Assembly: GCA_009363875.1 (NCBI GenBank)
Contig: CM018687.1
Span: forward strand, 19,840,963-19,904,962
DNA from: Mikania micrantha
Taxonomy: Eukaryota > Streptophyta > Magnoliopsida > Asterales > Asteraceae
Length of the DNA stretch: 64,000 nt
Direction of reading: 5' to 3'
Every line of letters begins with the position of its first letter. Position 1 is the first letter of the stretch. Under the pieces are notes generated by a model. The model saw nothing but the letters and a program-made list of their open reading frames with translations. It was not told the DNA's origin and ran no database searches. Below, piece by piece: positions 23,194 to 32,084 of the stretch. A program made the translations under genes and the position numbers.

Positions 23194-24403
23194 ATTAAGT
23201 GGTTTCAGATTCTTAATTAGTTTACGGCAGTTGGTCCGAGTATGTCCAAATTCCCCACAAGCAAAGCATGTTATTGACTTTCTTCTTTTTGAACATTCGG
23301 TTGATAGATGTCCAGTCTTTCCGCAATTATAGCGCGTAATTCCTATCTTTGCTTCCGGACAATCCTGAATGAAATGATCTGGTCTTCCACATCTATAGCA
23401 CCTGTTTGACCCCTGTCTACATTCACCACCATGAGTTTTCCCACATTTCTTGCAACTATTGTTCTTTTATTCCAGTCTTTTTCTTCAATCTACCTTCATT
23501 CTTCCTTCCACCTTCATTAAATTCTTCCCACTTTCGCTTCACACCTGCCGCCCTACCACCTCCTCCGTATTCTTCATCATACATACCCACACTAATTTCC
23601 ACAGCAGACTGAAATGTTTTCGAAGCAAATGGCTTGATTAACTTTCTAATTGCGGATGGCAACCCTTGTACATAACTTATAATTCTCTTTTTGTCAGTAT
23701 TTACCATATCAGGGACCAATCGAGACATTTCATTATACTTTGTTGTATATTTACGATGGGTCATATTCCCTGCCTCCAATTTCATAAAATTCATTTCCAT
23801 CCTGTCCAGCTCATTTTGGGAACAAAACTGTTCTAACACCAATTTCTTCATGTCTTCCCATTTCATAGCCGCTACAACTTGAGTTCCACGAGCTTGTTTG
23901 ATTGTGCCCCACCAGTATAATGCTTCGGACACAAACGAGTGTGCGGCAAACTTAACTGCCTGATCTTCCCTACACTCGCTTATTTCGATTACTATTTCCA
24001 TTTCATGAATCCACTGAAACGTGGACACTGCGTCTTTCTTTCCATCAAAGGAAGGAGGATTACATCCCTTGAAAGTCTTGTACTCATAATTTCGTGGATG
24101 CATTTCTTCCACCAAAACTAGATTTTGTATGTGCTCAACATGGTCGTGATTGCCACCGATAATATCATCAGCATCTATACCTGCCTCTGGACCAATATCA
24201 TTCCTATTATTATTATTATTATTCGCTCAATCGACTTCATTTACTATCATCGGGATAGCGTCTCGCAACATCCTTTGAAAGTCGTTCGTCATATCGGCTC
24301 TTTGTCGTTCATTTAATTGGACATTCGCAGCATCTCAAGTTGCTTCGATATTATTTGCACGCGCATTTCTTCGCGCTCTACCTCGTCCTCTAACTAGAGC
24401 CAT
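23194..24403 (-). pseudogene. gag: gag of the minus-strand Tekay element
   Basis: A start codon at 24403-24401 gives MALVRGRGRARRNARANN, a basic N-terminus usual for this group. An in-frame TGA follows near 24335. A long open part (24115-23456) holds the capsid region (GCNPPSFDGKKDAVSTFQWI, YWWGTIKQ, FMKLEAGNMTHRKYT). After a stop at 23456, the zinc knuckles continue in other frames (CYRCGRPDHFIQDC and CFACGEFGHTRTNC at about 23410-23230). Broken by at least one stop and one frameshift. Confidence 0.85.
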
Positions 24404-24687
24404 TATAGTATCCTAAAATCAGGGTAAGGAACATGTCAGCATTCCCATGATGAGTATCAATCTAGAAGAAAGGCGTATAATAAATAAATAAATACGGGGC
24501 CTAGGACGCAATTATTCATTTATCATAGCATCATGATCCATATCACTTCTCATCATGTGAATAACACTTGAACCTACCCTGGACGGCATCACGCAACCCA
24601 TACTGGCACTGTTATCTCTTATCATTAGCCCAAGAGTCTTAGTTTAAGTATAGGTTCCGACTAAGGCACCTAAATCTCTTAAACCAA

Positions 24688-24700
24688 GGCTCAGATACCA
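24688..24700 (-). other. Primer-binding site of the minus-strand Tekay element
   Basis: On the minus strand TGGTATCTGAGCC follows the 5' LTR end after 3 bp. It differs by one base from the tRNA-Met complement. Between here and gag (24404-24687) nothing else is seen. Confidence 0.8.
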
Positions 24701-24703
24701 ACT

Positions 24704-25028
24704 TGTGATGCCCCAACTCTTGAGACACGTCACTTAATGAATTTACTCATATGCACAAGTTAATCAGAGACATTAATGTATAGCAGAAACAAAAAACTTA
24801 TTTATAAACAAATGTTTATACATACATTCTATTATTACATAACAACTATCTATTTACATCCAAACGTAAGTTCCAGTTGTTTTCTCTTGGGTACATGCCC
24901 GATGCCTTTGTTCATTCTTTTCCTTTACCTCTACTGCTAGAGGTATCACCTGGTCCTGATGTGCATACTCAAAAAGGTCAGCTTACGCTAGTGAGTTCTA
25001 AGTTTTGAAAATACGTTATATGCTCATT
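24704..25028 (-). repeat. Truncated 5' LTR of the minus-strand Tekay element
   Basis: Matches 17812 to about 18130 of the complete LTR. Similarity stops after CTCATT at 25028, where sequence of different origin (the viral promoter region) begins. The outer 1.6 kb of this LTR is missing. Confidence 0.88.
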
Positions 25029-25220
25029 GACCACACACCAAAGTCTATGCTCTTATTTATCAACAATTATTGAAGACCACAGCTGTAAAGAATGTGGATC
25101 ACACTCTGATAAAGCCTCCACTGATAAAGAGTATTTCTTTTCAGAAGAAGACACAAGAGAGCCTGACCCTACTCACGGGTTCATTGATTAAAGCAAATGT
25201 CATAATTGACAAACTTTAAT

Positions 25221-25263
25221 CGTCAGCAGTGACGAAAATGTATATTGAGTTTCTCTATAAAAG
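25221..25263 (+). promoter_or_regulatory. 35S-type viral promoter core
   Basis: Inverted CGTCA (25221-25225) and TGACG (25230-25234) form an as-1-like pair, the TGA-factor site found in caulimovirid promoters. TATAAAAG follows at 25256-25263. Transcription would start near 25285-25295. The 190 bp upstream (25029-25220) would be the enhancer region and has no gene. Confidence 0.65.
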
Positions 25264-25289
25264 AAACTCTTTCTTTTATTTTTAGCGAC

Positions 25290-25754
25290 TCGGTAACCGA
25301 TTCTCTCCTTTCTTGTAAACATCTCTCTAGAATATGTGTGAGTAAAAATTCCCATTAGGGAATAATGTAATATACCAAGAAGTTCCTCCTTTGAGGAACA
25401 ATTTATAAATAAAATTTAGCCTTTCATTATCCATGTTTATCTCTTTAGCAAAACCTGGAGCCCTATTTAGCTACCCTAGAAGTACCGTTTATACCAGAAG
25501 GGTTGTTGGGAAACGATGGGTATTGTTGGGTTGGTCACTTGCTGCCCGAGATTATTCAGAAATAATTATAAGATTCGATTTTATTTTAAATTGTTTATTC
25601 TTGTTTACATTATTCTCTACACTCAAATAATAAAAACTCATTGTTAAAAATAATTTTGAAAATACTCAAAATATCATTCCGCAATGTCTTCATTGACAAA
25701 ATTCCTGGCCCTTCCTGGTATCAGAGCCATGTGCTCTAAAAAATCTTTACTAAA
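25290..25754 (+). other. Viral RNA leader with hairpins and poly(A) signal
   Basis: About 460 nt between the presumed start site and the first gene. It holds short hairpins (ATTCCC-ATT-AGGGAAT near 25350 and GTTCCTC-CTTT-GAGGAAC near 25382) and AATAAA at 25408-25413, about 120 nt after the start site. That spacing fits the terminally redundant transcript of caulimovirids. A small open frame at 25433-25630 has no recognisable domain. The order hairpins, poly(A) signal, primer site matches family layout. Confidence 0.55.
25716..25729 (+). other. Viral primer-binding site, tRNA-Met
   Basis: TGGTATCAGAGCCA, complementary to initiator tRNA-Met, lies 26 nt before the movement-protein ATG. This is the expected end of the leader in a caulimovirid. 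The short ORF VII found here in cauliflower mosaic virus has no room in this layout. Confidence 0.85.
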
Positions 25755-26567
25755 ATGAGTAGAGAAGAATCTTCTAAAGATTCTGAAATTTACGAAACTG
25801 TTAATTTTCAAGATGATGAAAATGGTTTCAAAGCAAAATATATGATTGATAATCATAATCTTTCAAAAATAAACAAGTTAAAATTAAAACTTGACAATAA
25901 AAGAGTTTTTACTCAACCTAATGTATGGCAAAAAAAACCATTTCAAAAGCTTTATCTAGAAAAAATAAAATTTTCTACTGCTTTAATACAGAAGAACTTT
26001 CAGTAGATATCAATGATATTTTTGGAAAAGTTTATTTACCTCTCCTAACATGAGGAGAGATAGCTAAAAGACTCCTTAATATCAATAGTGATATTAGGAA
26101 ACCTCTCAATATGATCCATATTGGTGCAGTAAAAATAATGATTAAAGCTCAGTTTAGAGATGGAATTAACTTTCCAATAAAAATGGCCATGGTCGATAAT
26201 AGAATTATTAATTGACAAGACGCTCTTCTTGGAGCAATTCAAGGAAATTTAGCATATGGAAAATTCATGTTTACCGTATATCCTAAATTTGCTTTAAATA
26301 AAAACTCTAAGGACTTTGATAAAGTACTTAGCTTTATACATCAGTGTGAAAGAAGTGATCTCACGGAACCAGGTAATAAGGTATTTTCAATAAATTATTT
26401 GGTATCATATGCTGTTACAAATAGCACACACTCAATAGAGTATAAAGAAAAAGAAAATATTTCTCAAATCCAAAGAAACTTCATCTTCATCTCCTGATTT
26501 TGTTAGATCTGTTTCAAACAAAATTGATAAATTTGGAGAAACATTAAAAAGAATTTTAGATGAGTAA
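25755..26567 (+). pseudogene. Viral movement protein (30K superfamily), broken
   Basis: Cell-to-cell movement protein, ORF I position. ATG at 25755 opens 83 codons. A frameshift near 25985 moves the continuing similarity to another frame (SVDINDIFGKVYLPLL), where TGA stops occur at about 26051 and 26213. The segment from 26100 carries the conserved 30K core: IHIGAVKIMIKAQFR, then GNLAYGKFMFTVYPKF, then VSYAVTNSTHSIEY. A further shift near 26460 leads to a C-terminus ending at TAA 26565-26567, overlapping the next gene by 8 nt. The 30K assignment rests on these motifs and gene position. Confidence 0.85.
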
Positions 26568-26985
26568 TCGATACGATTATCCTCATATTTATAAAAAAGG
26601 AAAAATCCTAAAAATTAAAAGTCTAATAAAAAATGCTTCACATAAGTTCATTTTTTATACCGAGAACGTAACTTTACATAATATTGTTAATTCTCTTAAC
26701 AATATCAATGAAATAACCAGAAGAAGTTGGCTTAAACTAGCAAAAATTCTTCATTATTTTGAATTAGAAAAAGATACCAGTGAACCTTTTTCTAAAAATA
26801 AAATTCCTTATCAGAAGTTTAAATCTGATATTACTTCTTTTAAAGAAGGGGAGTTAAAAATTGATTTTAGTTCTTTAAAAGAACTCTTTAAAGAACAAGA
26901 ACTTAAGAGTGAACTAAGATTTCAAATCTTGGAAAAAGACTTTCAAGAAGTCAAGACTGCTATTCAAAAAGTCATTGGCAACTAA
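26560..26985 (+). CDS. Viral aphid transmission (helper) factor, P2-like
   Basis: 141 codons, intact. The N-terminus PHIYKKGKILKIK, the middle HNIVNSLNNINEI and the C-terminal heptad-rich helix resemble the two-domain aphid transmission factor of genus Caulimovirus (an N-terminal stylet-binding domain and a C-terminal coiled coil that binds the virion-associated protein). Length is slightly shorter than the usual roughly 160 residues. The start overlaps the movement-protein stop, and the stop is 2 nt before the next ATG, the tight spacing expected for a polycistronic 35S RNA. Identification is by remembered family motifs and gene order. Aphid-binding ability cannot be judged here. Confidence 0.75.
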   Translation: MSNRYDYPHIYKKGKILKIKSLIKNASHKFIFYTENVTLHNIVNSLNNINEITRRSWLKLAKILHYFELEKDTSEPFSKNKIPYQKFKSDITSFKEGELKIDFSSLKELFKEQELKSELRFQILEKDFQEVKTAIQKVIGN

Positions 26986-26987
26986 GC

Positions 26988-27218
26988 ATGTCTAGACAAC
27001 CTATTTCGAGTATCATCTCGACCATCAAAGAACATATAACTGATCAGAAAGCAATTATTGCCATCTCCGAGGCAAGAATAAACGAGGTACGTTTTAATAT
27101 ATTTCTTAGTAATAGGAATAAAAGAATTATTATAAGTAATCATCAAGAAAGAATAGCTAATTGCAATATAAAAATTAAAGAGCTCGAAGAACATGTCATA
27201 TTAATTTCGATTACATGA
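26988..27218 (+). CDS. Small viral ORF between transmission factor and virion-associated protein
   Basis: 76 codons, intact, starting 2 nt after the preceding stop and overlapping the next gene as ATGA. Predicted to be mostly helical and rich in Ile and charged residues (IKELEEHVI near the end), so a coiled coil is possible. I know of no gene at this place in cauliflower mosaic virus, where the transmission factor is followed directly by the virion-associated protein. The tight start and stop spacing argues that it was a real gene. Function unknown. Confidence 0.6.
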   Translation: MSRQPISSIISTIKEHITDQKAIIAISEARINEVRFNIFLSNRNKRIIISNHQERIANCNIKIKELEEHVILISIT

Positions 27219-27559
27219 CTTCTTTAACGAAAATAGAAGAACTTGTTCTAGAACTTACAAAAAAAGTTGAAGAACTTAAAAATAAAGTTTTTGCTGAATC
27301 TGTTTCAGAAAATACTTTAAATGCAGTAGCAGCAAAAATTATAAAAGATATTTATGACAAAATTGATGAAAATAAAGACATTGATTCTTTAGATGAAATT
27401 CTAAAAAGAGGAAAATCTACAGAGAATCCTTTAACACATTCTATTAGATTTCAAAAATATTCATATCCAAATTTTTATGTTGGAAACCGATCTTTGGGAG
27501 AGCTAAGATGCAAAAATCCATTAACATGGCCTTTTGGATCCAACAAAAATGACAAATAG
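27215..27559 (+). CDS. Viral virion-associated protein, P3-like
   Basis: 114 codons, intact. An N-terminal heptad repeat (IEELVLELTKKVEELKNKV) fits the tetrameric coiled coil of the caulimovirus virion-associated protein. A C-terminal signature (KYSYPNFYVGNRSLG, then PLTWPF) fits the capsid-binding tail. The family protein is about 129 residues, so length is near normal. It links virions to the aphid transmission factor and is needed for movement. Overlaps its neighbours by 4 nt upstream and 11 nt downstream. Confidence 0.82.
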   Translation: MTSLTKIEELVLELTKKVEELKNKVFAESVSENTLNAVAAKIIKDIYDKIDENKDIDSLDEILKRGKSTENPLTHSIRFQKYSYPNFYVGNRSLGELRCKNPLTWPFGSNKNDK

Positions 27560-27779
27560 TCATTTTAAAGAATCATTTAGAAAAATTAACCAAAGAATTA
27601 ATTGGTTATATCTTTTACTTGAAGAAAATCATCATAATAAGTATGATTTATTAAACGATTGGACAATTCATCCTAGCGACAAAGTAATTAGTCTTTTAAA
27701 AACTAATGACACCATTAATTCTATTAAAAAAGACATTAAAAATCTCAAAGATAAGAAAATAATCTTAACTTGTGGATAA
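27549..27779 (+). CDS. Small viral ORF between virion-associated and coat protein
   Basis: 76 codons from the ATG at 27549, overlapping the previous gene by 11 nt. It stops 1 nt before the coat-protein ATG (TAAAATG). Lysine and asparagine rich, helical, with a basic C-terminal half (IKKDIKNLKDKK). No recognised family. It has the same length as the ORF at 26988-27218, and the last 30 residues of both share a pattern of Ile, Lys and acidic residues, which hints at duplication but is weak. Absent from the cauliflower mosaic virus layout as I know it. Confidence 0.55.
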   Translation: MTNSHFKESFRKINQRINWLYLLLEENHHNKYDLLNDWTIHPSDKVISLLKTNDTINSIKKDIKNLKDKKIILTCG

Positions 27780-27780
27780 A

Positions 27781-28790
27781 ATGACTTTTACAGAAAAGCT
27801 AGAAGAGGCTTTATTTGACGAAAAAACCTCTTTAGAACAAATTCAAGAAATAGTAAAATATTTATCTCTTGAAGAAAATGAAAGAGAAAATATATTTAAA
27901 AACTCTAAATCCCTTAGAGAAAAATATTCTTCAAATAACGAAAATATTTTTGTTGCTAAAGAACCAGAAACTGAAGAAGAAACTTCTTCCGATGAAGAGG
28001 TTATTTCTAGACATAGATTTAAGATGAGCAGAGAACATGGAGAATCCAGTTTTGGTTATCATTCTAAAAATATAGATTATAAATTTAGTATGCCCTATCA
28101 TAAGGGAATACCAAATCCAGAAGTTGGTAGTTAAAGAACTATCAATACAATTAATATCGATTGCATCGTTGATCTACAAAAAAGACAAGAAGTAATTAAG
28201 AAATGGAATACTGAGATTACTTTAATAATCCAATCTAATCCCAATGAATTTGCTTCCTCAAAGGCTGTTTTATTATTAATAGAACATAAGTCTGCAGGAA
28301 TCATCAAAGATTTTATTAAAAAGACCTCTTGGAATGAGGATATGCATGGAGAAGACACATTTGATACAATCATAAAGGCTCTCTATGTTATGTTTTTAGG
28401 ACTTGATTATATAAATAATCAAGAAACCAAAAATCAAAAAATAATCGAAAAAGCTAGACAAATTTTAACCAAAACTCAATTATGTGATATTTGTCTTTTA
28501 GATGACTTCACATGCACTTTTGAGAAAAAATTATATAAATTAGATACAGGCGAATACCATACTTGGATTGAAGCCTATCTAATGAAAATTCCTATCTTTG
28601 GTGATATAGCCAAAGAGCGATGGAATAAAGAAAAAAATGGTTTAACTATGCATTCTCTTGTGTTAGCCACAAGAATTGTTAAAGAAGAAATTTCTTTACA
28701 TTGTGACTTTTCTAACAAACAAAACAGTTAAAAAAGTTTAACAAAAAATGCTGTGAAAAACTCACAGAAGATCAGCAAATTCTTTTTTAT
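27781..28790 (+). pseudogene. Viral coat protein precursor, truncated
   Basis: ORF IV position. The acidic N-terminus (EPETEEETSSDEE) fits the cleaved, serine-phosphorylated leader of caulimovirus pre-coat proteins. TAA at 28132-28134 interrupts the frame, which continues to 28731 with the conserved capsid core (VMFLGLDYIN, CDICLLDDFTC, YLMKIPIFGD, IVKEEISLHCD). A 1-nt shift near 28725 leads to the lysine-rich segment (KKFNKKCC). The gene is cut off at about 28790, before the CCHC zinc knuckle that normally lies near the C-terminus. Confidence 0.83.
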
Positions 28791-29520
28791 GAGAGCTTGT
28801 GTCATCGATTTCGGTGGCAATTGGGATAGCCATCTACCATTGGTCGAGTTCTCGTATAACAACAGTTACCATGCGAGCATTGGTATGGCGCCGTTTGAAG
28901 CTCTTTATGGTAGAAAATGTCGGTCACCTATCTGTTGGATCGAGGTCGGCGAATTGCAGATCACTGGTCCCGAGATTATTCAAGAAACGACTGACAAGAT
29001 CCGCCAAATTCGTGACAATCTGTTAGCTGCTCGCAGTCGACAGAAGAGTTACTCGGGTAAACGACGGGAACCTTTAGAGTTTGAGGTTAATGATATGGTA
29101 TTACTCAAAGTATCACCTTGGAAAGGAGTGGTACGATTCGGGAAGAAGGGAAAGCTTGCTCCAAGATATGTTGGCCCTTTTAAGATTATTGAACGAATCA
29201 GGAAGGTTGCCTACAAGTTGGAATTTCTTTCTAAACTTAGCAATGTACACCCGACGTTTCACGTGTCCAATTTAAGAAAGTGCTTAGCTAATCAGGATCT
29301 TCAGGTACCACTCGATGACATTCGCGTCGATGATACCATGCACTTTGTTGAAAAACTAGTCGAGATAATGGACCGTGAGGTTAAAAAGCTCAAACGCAGT
29401 AGAATTCCAATTGTCAAAGTACGTTGGGAGTCGAAGCGTGGTCCAGAATTCACCTGGGAACGAGAAGATCAGATGAAGCTTAAGTACCCACATTTATTCA
29501 CTACGGTCACTCCAAGTTGA
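28791..29520 (+). pseudogene. C-terminal integrase and chromodomain of a + strand Tekay element
   Basis: The homology starts abruptly at RACVIDFGGNWDSHLPL, just after the integrase catalytic Glu region. It runs through YNNSYHASIGMAPFEALYG, the GPY/F-like part (LKVSPWKGVVRF, RYVGPFKI), FHVSNLRKCLANQ and the chromodomain (VKVRWESKRGPEFTWE, KYPHLF) to TGA at 29518. Open throughout, but everything 5' of it is missing and replaced by viral sequence. The viral frame even supplies an upstream ATG in frame. No promoter for it is known. Confidence 0.88.
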
Positions 29521-29538
29521 ATTTCGGGACAAAATTCC

Positions 29539-29554
29539 CTTAACTAGGGGAGAT
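29539..29554 (+). other. Polypurine tract before the 2.5 kb LTR
   Basis: The run AGGGGAGAT directly precedes the LTR start, 19 nt after the chromodomain stop. Confidence 0.75.
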
Positions 29555-32084
29555 TGTAACATCACTGTATTTCGGGTTGTCCGTACAAGTTTACCTTTAC
29601 TGTTACGACCTGATATGATTATTATTAATGATGATACATTATTGGATGTTATTATTGATATTGGTATACATATTGAGAACATATTATTATATGTGTAAAC
29701 TATGGGAAGTTTAGTTGAAATACAACTAAAAAGAACCAGAGAGTTTATCGCAGTTGAATTCACATATGACGAATTATTGGTTTGGAATGGAAAGGAATTA
29801 GCAGTTGGTTATTGTTTGGTTACTAAACATAGCCAATGACACATGGTCATGATTTATCGAAATAGCGGTGGGACGGTGGCTGTGGCAGTTGCGACTCACC
29901 CCTACATATGCCCTATACGTATGAATATTGTGACAATTGCAGTTGAGAAATTACGACATTAATGACATGAGCACATTTAGTCGTTTTAGAAATCCACGTT
30001 GAATTGACAATTTAAATTACTACAGGTTGATAGTACACGAGAAATGATGAACGTGGGCGAAAACCGTGTGCGAAACGGAATTCGGGAGTGCTCGGAATCG
30101 AAAAACGAAGAAAAAAATTTCTAAGTATTGAATTTATGGCCTCGTCACGGTACGCTGAGGCTGGTTTAAGGGTTCTCGGCGGTACGCGATGGACCAAAAT
30201 ATCTGAGATTTCTCCGGATTTCTTCGCGGTACGCAAAGCCTTCTTTGGTTTCTCGTCGCGGTACGCGACGGGTGAGGCGGTGGAGAAAGCTGATTACTTC
30301 ATCAAGAATTCATGCAGAAGATTATTATCTTCTTCTTCTCGAACTTAAACGCTCTACAGACGAAAACACACACACTTCTACCATCAAATCACCATATTGA
30401 AGCCATCAGAAGTCACCAATCATACCAGGGATCATATCTACGAGTCCTGATCGTTATTGTGCAGTCATAAATCCGTCTGATTTGGTAATGATTCGTTTTA
30501 AACCTTCTAGTTTGATTTTGATTGATTAGATCTTGATTTTGAACGTAATGGTATAGTTAGGATTGTTGATTATTGCCTAGATGATGGCTAGGATTGATTA
30601 TAAACAAAGAACACGATGTTTTAACGGTTAAATCCTTGTTTTGATCCGTTATAATGCCCAGTTTGCATGAAATCATACCCATGATTATAATGGTTTAAAC
30701 CATTTGATTATGACAATGTAGGTGATTAGTTTGATTAATCTTTGAAATGCAAGGTTAAATCCAAGTGTTTCAAACTAATTACAACCATTAACGTACTCAT
30801 TGGAATGATTATCTGATGTTTATGATAACAGTCAGATTAGTATGTTAAACATGGTTATTACACCTATCCTAATGCTACATTGTGATATTTCATGATATTT
30901 GGGTAATCAATAACAAGGATTGATCATTCTTAAGCCATTAAACTATCTAGAAACAGTTACGGCATTATAATCAACAACATTAACTATTTGGTTAATCGTA
31001 GATTATTCTGATTAATCAAGAGTGTCATCAACCTTGTATTAGGAATCTAATTCAATGTAGGTTCCTACATTATCATACATTGTATGACACAACATCAAAA
31101 TTAACCAATTAAATACTTAATATCGGTTTGATGACTCTCAAAGCAATGTCTTTAACATTGAACGTTCAGAAAAATCTAATCAGTAAGTTAAAACCTAAAT
31201 AACTCATTAAACATAAATAAATGCAGAATCACCCCTTTATTATCAGTTTGGGAGATATTCTGCTACCTATATATTATCAGGTAAGTTTCGTACAACCCCT
31301 TTTCTTTTTAATCTTTTATAAACATTGGGGTAGCGCTGTAAAACTTTTCAGAACTATATGATATGTATCACTGTTATCTGCGTGATTTCATGTGATTGTT
31401 GAGAACTTGTGGATTTCATTGGATTTTGCCTGTAGAACATAACACTATCACAGAACTTAAGTCCTCATGTACGAACTGTATCTAGTGAACCCGTGTGGGG
31501 CCGAACAGAAAACAATGATAGTACTATCGGCTGACAACCCATTTGTCGGAAGCTTGCAACTCCCCTTGCTGTAAATGTTTGTTATCTGTTTCCAGAACTT
31601 CTTAATGTGGTGATAGACATTAAGACAATGAGGCACCAAGATATTTACCGACGGGTAGTATCTTTATAGAACAAGAACATAACGTCCGAAAGGAATTAGA
31701 TACGGGTCCCATGGTTATCTTGAACTGAACATTTTGAGAACTTATAATTACATATCATATCATATTGTGAAATTTGAACTGTATGATCTCACCAGCTTTG
31801 TGCTGACGCTTCAAACTTAAACCTTTTTGCAGGAAAACAGTGACCCCCGGGTGAGGATGCACTTCATAAGTTGTAATGAAATAAGCTGTTATGTAATAAA
31901 CTTAGTTTGTAAACTATATTGTTAATTGTAATGACGATCCTTGTAATGTATTTCTTTTAAGTTAATCTGTGTGCTATGATATCGGATCAAGTAAGTCACC
32001 CGTTATCTCTGAGACATCACCACTATGCTTCCGCAACTGTTTCAGTGACATCATAAACAGGTGACGAGAGGTGGTGGTGTGACA
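29555..32084 (+). repeat. 3' LTR of the + strand Tekay fragment
   Basis: 2530 bp from TGTAACATCACTG to GGTGGTGTGACA. A predicted intron (31281-31832) has donor ATCAG|GTAAG, branch-like CTGAC at 31803-31807 and acceptor TTTTTGCAG|G. The 5' portion contains CG-rich GGTACGC words (30145-30265). No gene. The partner LTR and the left part of the element are not in the window, so no target-site duplication can be checked. Confidence 0.8.

Larger units (their letters stand above)
17608..25028 (-). mobile_element. Damaged minus-strand Tekay element, terminally redundant
   Basis: Read on the minus strand: the inner 325 bp of a 5' LTR (25028-24704), primer-binding site, gag-pol (24403-19835), polypurine tract, full 3' LTR (19783-17812). 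It then unexpectedly continues into primer-binding site and leader again (17811-17608). The stretch 17608-17811 matches 24500-24703 closely, starting at the same CCTAGGACGC. No target-site duplication is visible because both outer ends are broken. Confidence 0.85.
25029..28790 (+). mobile_element. Endogenous pararetrovirus fragment, Caulimovirus-like
   Basis: A 3.76 kb virus-derived block between two retrotransposon fragments. It has the gene order of the front half of a Caulimovirus genome: promoter, leader, primer-binding site, movement protein, aphid transmission factor, virion-associated protein and coat protein. Small ORFs are inserted either side of the virion-associated protein gene. 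The reverse transcriptase and transactivator (inclusion-body) genes that should follow are absent. Base composition is distinctly A-rich on the coding strand. Several ORFs remain open, others carry stops and shifts, so as it stands this is a defective fragment. Confidence 0.85.

Noticed and set aside
25433..25630. 65-codon frame in the viral leader as an ORF VII equivalent
   Set aside because: It lies before the primer-binding site, overlaps the poly(A)-proximal leader and shows no similarity I recognise.
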